NCBI GenBank assembly: GCA_022712785.1
Contig: JAFLJX010000088.1
Coordinates: 1-6,748 of the forward strand
Source of the DNA: Mycoplasmatota bacterium
GTDB taxonomy: Bacteria > Bacillota_I > Bacilli_A > Izemoplasmatales > Izemoplasmataceae
Length of the DNA stretch: 6,748 nt
Direction of reading: 5' to 3'
Shown: positions 1 to 5,878 of the stretch, piece after piece
How the letters are laid out: every line of letters begins with the position of its first letter
Numbering within the stretch: the stretch's first letter is position 1
Notes under the pieces: model-generated
Databases searched by the model: none
Seen by the model: the letters and a program-made list of their open reading frames with translations, nothing else
Told to the model about the DNA's origin: nothing
Position numbers and translations under genes: made by a program

Positions 1-15
1 AGAATTTATCAAAAA

Positions 16-1179
16 ATGTTTAAACTTGTTTCATATATACTTCCATGGAGAGAACCTGTTTTACTTGAATCTGAAGGTGCAATTTTGGAACTACCAAAAC
101 ATATTAAAAGTAACAACATAAATCATGTACTTATTGTTACTGATAAAGTATTAATGAAACTAGGACTTTTAGATGGACTATTTAAGTCATTAGATTTAGA
201 AAAAATAGTATACACAGTTTATGATAAAACAATTCCAAATCCTACAATTGATAATATTGAGGAAGCACTAATTATGTATAAATCTAATAATTGTCAGGGT
301 ATTGTAGCATTTGGTGGAGGTTCTCCTATTGATTGTGCTAAAGGTATTGCCGCAAGAGTTGCAAGACCTAGAAAACAAATTTCTAAAATGAAAGGCGTTC
401 TAAAAATTCTTAAGAAAACACCTTTAGTTTTTGCTGTACCTACTACTGCAGGAACAGGTAGCGAAGCTACTATTGCTGCAGTAATATCGAATTCTATTAC
501 CCATGAAAAATATGCAATTAATGATACTGTTTTAATTCCTAGTTATGCAGTTTTAGATCCATTACTAACACTTGGGTTACCAAAACATATAACATCAACA
601 ACTGGAATGGATGCATTAACTCATGCTGTTGAAGCATATATAGGGAAAAGCAATACCAAACGAACTCTTATTTTAAGTGAAGATGCTGTTAAATTAATAT
701 TTAATAACATAGAGATTGCATATAATGATGGATCGAATATTGAAGCAAGAAAAAATATGTTGAAGGCTTCATATTATGCAGGAATGTCATTTACAAGAGC
801 ATATATAGGATATGTTCATGCTGTAGCACACACACTAGGAGGTTTTTACTCAATTCCTCATGGTCTTGCAAATGCTGTAATTTTACCTTATGTACTTGAA
901 TATTATGGAGAATGTGTTTATGAGCCACTAGCGAAACTCGCAGATATTGTTAATATATCTAAAAATGAATCTAAAAAAATTAAAGCAGAAAATTTTATTA
1001 AGGCTATAAAAGATTTAAATACAAGAATGAATATTCCAACAAAAATTAGTGGAATTAAAGAAGAAGATATACCACTTATGGTAAAAAGAGCATATAAAGA
1101 GAGTAATCCTTTATATCCAGTACCAAGAATTTTTTCTAAACAAGATTTAACTAATATTTACTATATGATAAAGGAGTGA
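16..1179 (+). CDS. Iron-containing alcohol dehydrogenase (group III)
   Basis: A cytoplasmic NAD(P)-dependent oxidoreductase that interconverts alcohols and aldehydes/ketones. The 387-residue length is normal for the family. An N-terminal Rossmann-like domain carries the nucleotide-binding GGGS at residues 100-103 and PTTAGTGSE at 142-150. The C-terminal helical metal domain carries the four expected iron ligands: D199 and H203 in GMDALTHAVEAY, H268 in YVHAVAH, and H282 in IPHGLANA; the conserved H272 is also present. The N-terminus (LPWREP...LLESEG) resembles the usual start of this subfamily, so ATG 16 is probably correct, although no clear ribosome site appears in the 15 visible upstream bases and a promoter or earlier operon gene would lie outside the window. 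The AOR gene follows after 4 bp, so an aldehyde shared between the two enzymes is the likely substrate (inference). Chain length and NADH/NADPH preference cannot be read from the sequence. Confidence 0.95.
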   Translation: MFKLVSYILPWREPVLLESEGAILELPKHIKSNNINHVLIVTDKVLMKLGLLDGLFKSLDLEKIVYTVYDKTIPNPTIDNIEEALIMYKSNNCQGIVAFGGGSPIDCAKGIAARVARPRKQISKMKGVLKILKKTPLVFAVPTTAGTGSEATIAAVISNSITHEKYAINDTVLIPSYAVLDPLLTLGLPKHITSTTGMDALTHAVEAYIGKSNTKRTLILSEDAVKLIFNNIEIAYNDGSNIEARKNMLKASYYAGMSFTRAYIGYVHAVAHTLGGFYSIPHGLANAVILPYVLEYYGECVYEPLAKLADIVNISKNESKKIKAENFIKAIKDLNTRMNIPTKISGIKEEDIPLMVKRAYKESNPLYPVPRIFSKQDLTNIYYMIKE

Positions 1180-1183
1180 TTTT

Positions 1184-3073
1184 ATGTATGGATTAACCGG
1201 CAAAATTGCTAGAGTTAACTTAAGCACTGGCCTAATTGATAATTATCAATTAGACCAAAAAGAATATGAACTATATCTTGGAGGAAAGACTCTCGCAGCT
1301 AAAATTATATATGATTCATATGATAAAAAAATGGATGCATATGACGAAGATAATTTAATAGTAGTAACTAGTGGAATCCTTACAGGATCAACATCTCCTT
1401 GTTCTTCTAGGTTCAATATATCAACAATATCACCTCTAACTGGATTATTAGTTTCTTCAAATTGTGGTGGTGATTTTGCATTACATTTAAAAAAAGCTGG
1501 TTTTGATGGTTTGATTATAACAGGTAAAGCAAAAGAAAAGTCGTATATTGATATTAATGATAATAAAATTGAAATATTAAATGCTGACCATTTATGGGGT
1601 TTAAGTACAAGTGAAACACAAGAAAAAATGGGTAATAAAAAGCGTGGAAAGATTGTTATCGGCCAAGCAGGAGAAAATAAAGTAAGATATGCTGCAGTAA
1701 TGAGCCAAGAGAGAGCAGCTGGACGCGGGGGTATTGGTGCTGTATTTGGTGATAAGTTATTAAAGGGAGTAATTGCTAGCGGAACTAATAAATTTGAATT
1801 TTTCAATAAAGAAAAATTCAAAAACCATAATAAAAAATGGATTAAGGGTCTAAAAAAACATCCCATAACTGGTGAACAATTACCAAAATTAGGAACAGCT
1901 GGTCTTATGACTATGATGAATGAAAAGAAGTTACTGGCAACTAAGAACTATAAACATGGTTCATTTGATGGTTTCAAAAAAATAAATGGAGAAACATTAA
2001 AAAATGATAAATTACATAAAAACAAAGGTTGTGTAACATGCCCTATTCAATGTGGGCGAGTTGTAACAGCGTACGGAAAAATAGTTAAAGGTCCAGAATT
2101 AGAAACACTTGGATTATTAGGGAGTAACCTATTAAATGATGATTTAGAAAATATTATAAACTTAAATTATCTTTGCGACGAATATGGAATTGATACAATG
2201 ACATTTGGTGGAACAGTTGCATTAGCTATGGAGTTATCCCAAAATGGATTATGGGATAACGGCCTAAAATTTGGTGAAAACAATAATCTTGAGAATCTTG
2301 TCAAATTAATAAGCTTAAGAGAAGGTATTGGTAATGATTTAGCTGAAGGTTCTAAAAGAGTATCTTTAAAATATGGTGGAGAAGACTATGCTATTCATGT
2401 AAAAGGCATGGAATTAGCTGCTTATGAACCTAGAGCTGCTCAGGGTATGGGATTAGGGTATGCAACTTCAAATAGAGGTGGATGTCATATAAATGGTGGA
2501 TACATGGTTGTATTGGAAGGATTAGGATTAAATATAAATGGTAGTACAACCAGAGGAAAAGCTGGTTTAACTATTTTCTTCCAGGATTTAATGGAAGCTG
2601 TATCAGCTTGTGGAAATTGTATTTTTACAACTTACGCTATCCTACCTGCATATTTAGTTAACAACCCTAACAAATTAATACCTAGAACAATTAACAAATT
2701 AATTCCACTATTTGGGGGAATAGTGGGGTGGACACATAATAATACTTGGTTAATGAACTTTAATATTAAAAGTATGATTCCACATCCATATTCTATAAAA
2801 CAAATAACAGGATATAAAATGAATATTAATAAATTTATTAAGGCAGGAGAACGTGGATACAACATAGAAAGGTTAATCAATATTAGACAAGGATTAACTG
2901 CGAGTGATGATACTTTACCAAAAAGACTTAGAAAAGAATTACAAAATAAAAAAGATCCTAACAGTAGGGTAAAACTAGAAAAAATGATTCAAACATATTA
3001 TAAAATCCGCGGATGGAATAAGTTAGGTGTTCCAACAAAAAGAAGACTAAAAAAATTAAAGTTAGACGTATAA
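1184..3073 (+). CDS. Aldehyde:ferredoxin oxidoreductase family protein (W/Mo-pterin)
   Basis: A tungsten- or molybdenum-bis-pterin enzyme that oxidises aldehydes to carboxylates with ferredoxin, or reduces acids in reverse. At 629 aa it is near the family norm (about 600-620). The N-terminal domain opens with the typical GLTGKIARVNLSTG and has the cofactor-binding RAAGRGGIGAVFGDK at 177-191. The [4Fe-4S] motif C283-x2-C286-x3-C290 is intact, with C479 of the CIF segment the probable fourth ligand; C476, three residues before, is an extra cysteine. E305 in GPELET and H435 in NRGGCH match the positions of the active-site Glu and His of Pyrococcus AOR. The family C-terminus is complete (NIERLINIRQG, DDTLPKR, YYKIRGWNKLGVPT). 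AAGGAG at 1171-1176, inside the last codons of the dehydrogenase gene, sets start ATG 1184 and suggests translational coupling. The true substrate and the metal (W or Mo) are not decided by the sequence. Confidence 0.95.
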   Translation: MYGLTGKIARVNLSTGLIDNYQLDQKEYELYLGGKTLAAKIIYDSYDKKMDAYDEDNLIVVTSGILTGSTSPCSSRFNISTISPLTGLLVSSNCGGDFALHLKKAGFDGLIITGKAKEKSYIDINDNKIEILNADHLWGLSTSETQEKMGNKKRGKIVIGQAGENKVRYAAVMSQERAAGRGGIGAVFGDKLLKGVIASGTNKFEFFNKEKFKNHNKKWIKGLKKHPITGEQLPKLGTAGLMTMMNEKKLLATKNYKHGSFDGFKKINGETLKNDKLHKNKGCVTCPIQCGRVVTAYGKIVKGPELETLGLLGSNLLNDDLENIINLNYLCDEYGIDTMTFGGTVALAMELSQNGLWDNGLKFGENNNLENLVKLISLREGIGNDLAEGSKRVSLKYGGEDYAIHVKGMELAAYEPRAAQGMGLGYATSNRGGCHINGGYMVVLEGLGLNINGSTTRGKAGLTIFFQDLMEAVSACGNCIFTTYAILPAYLVNNPNKLIPRTINKLIPLFGGIVGWTHNNTWLMNFNIKSMIPHPYSIKQITGYKMNINKFIKAGERGYNIERLINIRQGLTASDDTLPKRLRKELQNKKDPNSRVKLEKMIQTYYKIRGWNKLGVPTKRRLKKLKLDV

Positions 3074-3120
3074 ATATCATTTATTTATACTTTAATTATA
3101 TGTACTATATTAATTCAACA

Positions 3121-3175
3121 ATAGAAAAGCGTCAAATAGTAGATGTATTCAAATCTACTATTTGACGCTTTCTAT
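3121..3175. terminator. Long hairpin, probable bidirectional terminator
   Basis: The arms 3129-3144 (GCGTCAAATAGTAGAT) and 3153-3168 are perfect reverse complements of 16 bp around an 8-nt loop. With one bulged A (3125) the pairing extends to 23 bp, 3121 to 3175. Short T runs follow on both strands (TTTCTAT on plus, TTTTCTATT on minus), so it can end the plus-strand dehydrogenase/AOR unit and the convergent minus-strand abiE operon. The stem is longer and less GC-rich than a usual intrinsic terminator and the T tracts are interrupted, so a palindromic repeat element used as a terminator is also possible. Confidence 0.6.
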
Positions 3176-3248
3176 GAGTGATTAAAAATATGCAAATGAA
3201 TTTAAGAGGAGCACTATTCCATATCATATGTGAACAGTCCCGCCACTT

Positions 3249-3265
3249 AATTGAATAATTCAATT
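3249..3265. repeat. Short AT palindrome in convergent gap
   Basis: AATTGAA-TAA-TTCAATT is a perfect 7-bp inverted repeat with a 3-nt loop, 65 bp beyond the abiEii stop. It has no T run and only weak A/T pairing, so it is not a convincing terminator. The rest of 3176-3329 holds no gene that I can support. Confidence 0.3.
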
Positions 3266-3329
3266 TGAAGTAGGGGAGTATTGACGTAATATTATTTGAT
3301 TCTCTTATTTTAAGCATAGAATAACTATC

Positions 3330-4193
3330 CTAACTAATCGTAATATTTTTTGTTATACTTTTAAAGAAGTCCGAACTCCATAGGTCAAGTTCACTTTCAT
3401 CTTTAATAAATGGTAAAACATCATTTTTAGCCGCTTGAAAATCAATACAATCAAACCGTTGATACAGCATTTCTTTTAGTGTATCTAATGTTAAATCGAA
3501 ATTACATTTAATAGTTTTAATTTGTTTTAGTCTTGCTTCTAAATGTTTTAAGTTCACAGGTGTATTAGATGCAAGGTAAAATACATAATCATAGAAATCT
3601 CTTCCTTTTATTCTGCTTTTCCACTTCCTTGCAAGTACTGCATGTATTTTCCCTGCAAATAATGATGGTTTATCATATAATTGAACTTGATAGTTGTTTG
3701 GACGTAAACGGTATTCAAACTCAGTAGTTGCGTATTGAGGTGGATTAACATCAACCTCAAACTTGATTCGTATCTTTTCATTATTATTAATCTGACTCAT
3801 GTACTTTGAGTTTGGATAAAAAATCAAAAATTGTTCTTTTGTGTTTCCTTTCAAGAATGCTGATTTAACAGCGGATTCTGTATTCTTTTCTTTTGCCTTA
3901 ACTTCAAAGGCTAATCCTAATGATTCTACAGCATCTCTTACTGCAGATATATATTTTTTAATATCAAACTCTTCATTTGGTGATAACAAAGTGAAATCTA
4001 AGTCTTCCGAAAACCGACTAAGTCCATAAAAGATTCTTAATGCTGTACCTCCGTAAAATGCAGCATGTTTAAAAAAATCTGCTCTAGCTAAACCAGCTAA
4101 AGTTACTTCTTGCATTATTTCCTTAATAGCGTTTTTCTCATCTTCAAGGCTTTCGAGTGTGTAGTCTTCTAACATCTGCTCAATAATTGTCAT
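3330..4193 (-). CDS. abiEii: AbiEii/AbiGii-type nucleotidyltransferase toxin
   Basis: The toxin half of an AbiE-type (type IV) toxin-antitoxin system; family members are DNA-polymerase-beta-like nucleotidyltransferases that stop growth, and AbiE systems can abort phage infection. The 287-aa protein shows the fold's signatures: YGGTALR at 47-53 then RFSEDLDF at 60-67, with catalytic D64 and D66; a third strand IKFEVDVNPP with candidate carboxylates E146 and D148; the family segment KPSLFAGKIHAVLARK at 175-190; and GRDFYDYVFYL at 197-207. All appear intact. ATG 4193 overlaps the antitoxin's end by 14 bp and has only a weak ribosome site (GAAAGAGA in the antitoxin's last codons), so translational coupling is likely and would keep toxin output below antitoxin. 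The substrate (nucleotide, tRNA or protein target) cannot be told from the sequence. Confidence 0.93.
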   Translation of the reverse strand: MTIIEQMLEDYTLESLEDEKNAIKEIMQEVTLAGLARADFFKHAAFYGGTALRIFYGLSRFSEDLDFTLLSPNEEFDIKKYISAVRDAVESLGLAFEVKAKEKNTESAVKSAFLKGNTKEQFLIFYPNSKYMSQINNNEKIRIKFEVDVNPPQYATTEFEYRLRPNNYQVQLYDKPSLFAGKIHAVLARKWKSRIKGRDFYDYVFYLASNTPVNLKHLEARLKQIKTIKCNFDLTLDTLKEMLYQRFDCIDFQAAKNDVLPFIKDESELDLWSSDFFKSITKNITIS

Positions 4194-4782
4194 TTTTATT
4201 AATCTCTTTCATAATAATTTTTTTTAACTGTTTTATGTTTGATGATGGATATAATTCACTTAAGAATAATATTTTATTGAAATCTAAATCATAAAAATCT
4301 TCTTCCTCAATTCTAAGATCTTCAAAAATCAATGTTTTTAGCCTTTTCATACTTGTTTGAGGAGTAGCAATATATATTCTATCACATAGAGCTTTTTCCT
4401 TAGAGGCTATCACATATGAATATCCATTCTCAGTAAAACTTATTATTTCATATGGGTATGCTTTTTTTGGTATATCTCTATAAGTATAAAGACCAAAAGC
4501 ATTTTTGTATTTTTTTGCTTTATTCTTATTATATGTAGCATTGGTGTATGTATATACCCTTTCAGGAATCAATCCATGATAAGCTAAAGCATATTCAAAG
4601 GACAAATATGAAGGTCCATATATTGTTCCTGCTAAATAGTGACCTAGTGCTTTATCATCTGTTTCATATATACCTTTAATAATTGTAGTAAGATTTCCAT
4701 TTTTAGTCTCCCTATGTATTTTTCCTATAGGGTCTGAATAATTTTTGTATAACATAACAAGTTCATCTGTTGTTTTAATCAT
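4180..4782 (-). CDS. abiEi: AbiEi-type antitoxin / transcriptional repressor
   Basis: The antitoxin partner of the downstream AbiEii toxin. In the known family it neutralises the toxin without stable binding (type IV) and represses its own operon through an N-terminal winged helix. At 200 aa it matches the usual length. Residues about 1-42 (MIKTTDELVMLY...IIKGIYET) fit the wHTH domain; SYLSFEYALAYHGLIPE at 58-74 and ASKEKALCDRIY at 126-137 are characteristic of the AbiEi C-terminal antitoxin domain. The C-terminus is lysine-rich. The start is fixed by a strong ribosome site, AAGGAGGG at 4797-4790, seven bases before ATG 4782. It is the first gene of a two-gene operon with the toxin, behind the promoter at 4806-4834. 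Autoregulation is inferred from the family and from dyads in the upstream region. Confidence 0.92.
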   Translation of the reverse strand: MIKTTDELVMLYKNYSDPIGKIHRETKNGNLTTIIKGIYETDDKALGHYLAGTIYGPSYLSFEYALAYHGLIPERVYTYTNATYNKNKAKKYKNAFGLYTYRDIPKKAYPYEIISFTENGYSYVIASKEKALCDRIYIATPQTSMKRLKTLIFEDLRIEEEDFYDLDFNKILFLSELYPSSNIKQLKKIIMKEINKNDNY

Positions 4783-4805
4783 ATGTATTCCCTCCTTGTA
4801 ATTGT

Positions 4806-4834
4806 ATTATATTCAATTTTATGGAGTAAATCAA
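4806..4834 (-). promoter_or_regulatory. Sigma-A-type promoter of the abiE operon
   Basis: On the minus strand TTGATT (4834-4829), a 17-bp spacer and a perfect TATAAT (4811-4806) precede abiEi. Transcription would start near 4799, giving a leader of about 17 nt that begins at the ribosome site. A perfect dyad AATTG-N9-CAATT (4800-4818) frames the -10 box and is a candidate repressor site for AbiEi. Confidence 0.7.
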
Positions 4835-4854
4835 TATATTTTTATATATTTATT

Positions 4855-4898
4855 ACTAATTAGTGTCGAGATACACAAGTTTTAGTATTCATACTAAA
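4855..4898. promoter_or_regulatory. Cluster of dyads upstream of the abiE promoter
   Basis: Two inverted pairs built from the same pentamer lie here: ACTAATTAGT (4855-4864) and TTTAGTAT-TC-ATACTAAA (4881-4898), with GTGT-N6-ACAC (4863-4876) between them. They sit 20-65 bp upstream of the abiE -35 box. AbiEi proteins are known to bind inverted repeats at their own promoter, so these are candidate operators, although the upstream placement is unusual for a repressor and AT-rich palindromes arise easily by chance. Confidence 0.4.
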
Positions 4899-4917
4899 TA
4901 TAGGAAGAGGGGTAAAT

Positions 4918-4960
4918 AAAAATGCAACAGAGTTTGTACATTGTCCACTGTTGCGTTTTT
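4918..4960. terminator. Bidirectional intrinsic terminator between abiE and the paralogue array
   Basis: The arms 4918-4930 (AAAAATGCAACAG) and 4948-4960 (CTGTTGCGTTTTT) pair over 13 bp with one T/G wobble and a 17-nt loop. T runs follow on both strands. On the minus strand it lies 65 bp past the last paralogue's stop and would insulate the abiE operon from it. Confidence 0.75.
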
Positions 4961-4983
4961 AATTATGTTTGCTATACTCTTTC

Positions 4984-5004
4984 AAAAGAAACTTTGTTTC
5001 TCTT
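4984..5004 (-). terminator. Weak hairpin just after the third paralogue
   Basis: On the minus strand GAAAC-AAA-GTTTC extends to a 9-bp stem with one G-U pair and is followed by TTTT, 21 bp past the stop. The stem is A/T-rich, so it is at most a minor terminator ahead of the stronger one at 4918-4960. Confidence 0.3.
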
Positions 5005-5024
5005 TAAGGCCAACTAACGCCCTT

Positions 5025-5309
5025 TTACTCTGCGCTCAATTCTTCGATATATGTTTTTAGTAAATTGTAAGTTTTAGCGTGTTGTGGTTTTGAATGTACA
5101 TATTCACCTATTCTTATATCTTCAAGATTTCCTTCATCATACCAAGATAATATCCTTTGCGTTAGTAGTTTTATATACTCTTTATCATTTGGATAAGTCA
5201 TCTTTAGTAACTGTTCACAATAACTGTTTATAAAATTACATGTAGAATACTCTAGTATTGTTCTAAACATCCCATACTTCTCAATATTAAATGAATCCTT
5301 TATACTCAT
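5025..5309 (-). CDS. WYDEG-family small protein, third paralogue (short form)
   Basis: Unrecognised 94-residue soluble protein. It aligns without gaps to the two upstream paralogues: IEKYGMF at 9-15, NFINSYC at 25-31, P40, SWYDEG at 55-60, H77 and E90-L91 are shared. It ends at residue 94 and so lacks the basic linker and acidic/hydrophobic tail (residues 95 onward) of the other two. No signal peptide or membrane helix is seen; it is probably mostly helical. An upstream in-frame ATG at 5345 exists, but AGGAGTG (5324-5318) placed 8 bp before ATG 5309, together with the matching N-termini of the three paralogues, decides for 5309. It has its own predicted promoter (5336-5364), and terminators follow at 4984-5004 and 4918-4960. 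Function unknown. Confidence 0.8.
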   Translation of the reverse strand: MSIKDSFNIEKYGMFRTILEYSTCNFINSYCEQLLKMTYPNDKEYIKLLTQRILSWYDEGNLEDIRIGEYVHSKPQHAKTYNLLKTYIEELSAE

Positions 5310-5335
5310 ATTGATATCACTCCTATATATATTTA

Positions 5336-5381
5336 ATGATATCAAAAAAGTATTAATTGCATAAGGGTCTGTAGGGCCCGT
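5336..5381 (-). promoter_or_regulatory. Predicted promoter and operator-like dyad of the third paralogue
   Basis: Minus strand: -35 TTATGC (5364-5359), 17-bp spacer, -10 TATCAT (5341-5336). The 17 bases directly upstream (5381-5365, ACGGGCCCTACAGACCC) hold GGG-N9-CCC. The -35 is poor alone; support comes from the same layout at the other two genes. The dyad also lies in the loop region of the preceding gene's terminator. Confidence 0.45.
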
Positions 5382-5393
5382 TATGCATTAATT
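5344..5393 (-). terminator. Intrinsic terminator of the second paralogue
   Basis: Minus strand: AATTA..TGCATAA (from 5393) pairs with TTATGCA..TTAAT (to 5352) over about 12 bp with one bulge. GGG/CCC pairing is possible inside the loop, and six T residues (5349-5344) follow. The stem begins within the stop codon of the gene, so it ends that transcript tightly. Confidence 0.7.
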
Positions 5394-5775
5394 AGAATTT
5401 TATAGGAAAATCGAATGCATCATCAGTATCAAATGGATTATTATCTGAGAAGAACTCTCTTTTACTTTTAACTTTTTTAGGTGGCTTTACATATTCAATA
5501 TCTAGTTCTTTGATAAATTCAGTTAATAACTTGTGAGTCTTAATATGTTGATCTTTACTCCAACAATATTGTTCACTTAATAAATCATCTAGTTTTCCTT
5601 CATCATACCAAGTCAAGATTCTAGGTAATAGAATCTTAATCTTTTCTTCATCTTCTGGAAAATTCATTTCAAGTAACATGTCACAGTAACTCTTAATAAA
5701 ATTTCCAGGATTAGCTTGTAATACAGTATTAAACATTCCATATTTCTCAATCTCAAACATTATCTTATTATCCAT
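5392..5775 (-). CDS. WYDEG-family small protein, second paralogue (long form)
   Basis: Unrecognised 127-residue protein, the longest of the three. The core (1-92) carries FEIEKYGMF at 7-15, NFIKSYC at 25-31, P40, TWYDEG at 55-60, H77 and FIKEL at 87-91. A proline/lysine linker (KPPKKVKSKR, 97-106) then leads to an acidic, aromatic tail (NPFDTDDAFDF at 113-123), a layout that suggests a flexible peptide for binding a partner (inference). The frame is open up to an ATG at 5868, but that start would lie upstream of the predicted promoter (-10 at 5816-5821). AGGAG (5791-5787), 11 bp before ATG 5775, and paralogue alignment support 5775. Its stop overlaps its own terminator hairpin. No membrane or secretion signal. 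Function unknown. Confidence 0.8.
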   Translation of the reverse strand: MDNKIMFEIEKYGMFNTVLQANPGNFIKSYCDMLLEMNFPEDEEKIKILLPRILTWYDEGKLDDLLSEQYCWSKDQHIKTHKLLTEFIKELDIEYVKPPKKVKSKREFFSDNNPFDTDDAFDFPIKF

Positions 5776-5815
5776 TAATACATCATCTCCTATTATTTTA
5801 GTTTTACCTACCCTT

Positions 5816-5861
5816 ATTATTTCATTAAAATCAAAAAGTGTACAGGGCGGATATGTCCTAC
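5816..5861 (-). promoter_or_regulatory. Predicted promoter and operator-like dyad of the second paralogue
   Basis: Minus strand: -35 TGTACA (5844-5839), 17-bp spacer, -10 AATAAT (5821-5816). The adjoining 17 bases (5861-5845, GTAGGACATATCCGCCC) contain AGG...CCT reaching into the -35, and GGACATATCC. The block TGAAAA..GGAC..TCC..CCTGTWCA..CTTT is shared with the first paralogue's promoter. The leader would be about 34 nt. Confidence 0.55.
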
Positions 5862-5878
5862 TTTTCATTTTTTATTAT

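Noticed and set aside
1246..1866. 206-codon minus-strand open frame
   Set aside because: It lies wholly inside the AOR gene on the other strand, which has an unmistakable family match; it is a shadow with no ribosome site or recognisable motif.
2632..2880. 82-codon minus-strand open frame, hydrophobic
   Set aside because: Antisense to conserved AOR residues; the hydrophobicity reflects the AT-rich complement of the Asn/Lys/Ile-rich sense strand.
3132..3317. 61-codon minus-strand frame just after abiEii
   Set aside because: AGGA lies about 10 bases before its ATG, but the frame runs through the 3121-3175 hairpin, shows no domain and has irregular composition. Probably noncoding.
3841..4029. 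62-codon plus-strand open frame
   Set aside because: Antisense to the catalytic part of abiEii; shadow.
4922..5017. 31-codon plus-strand frame with AGAGGGG upstream
   Set aside because: It starts inside and crosses the terminator hairpin 4918-4960, has no clear promoter, and its composition is not protein-like.
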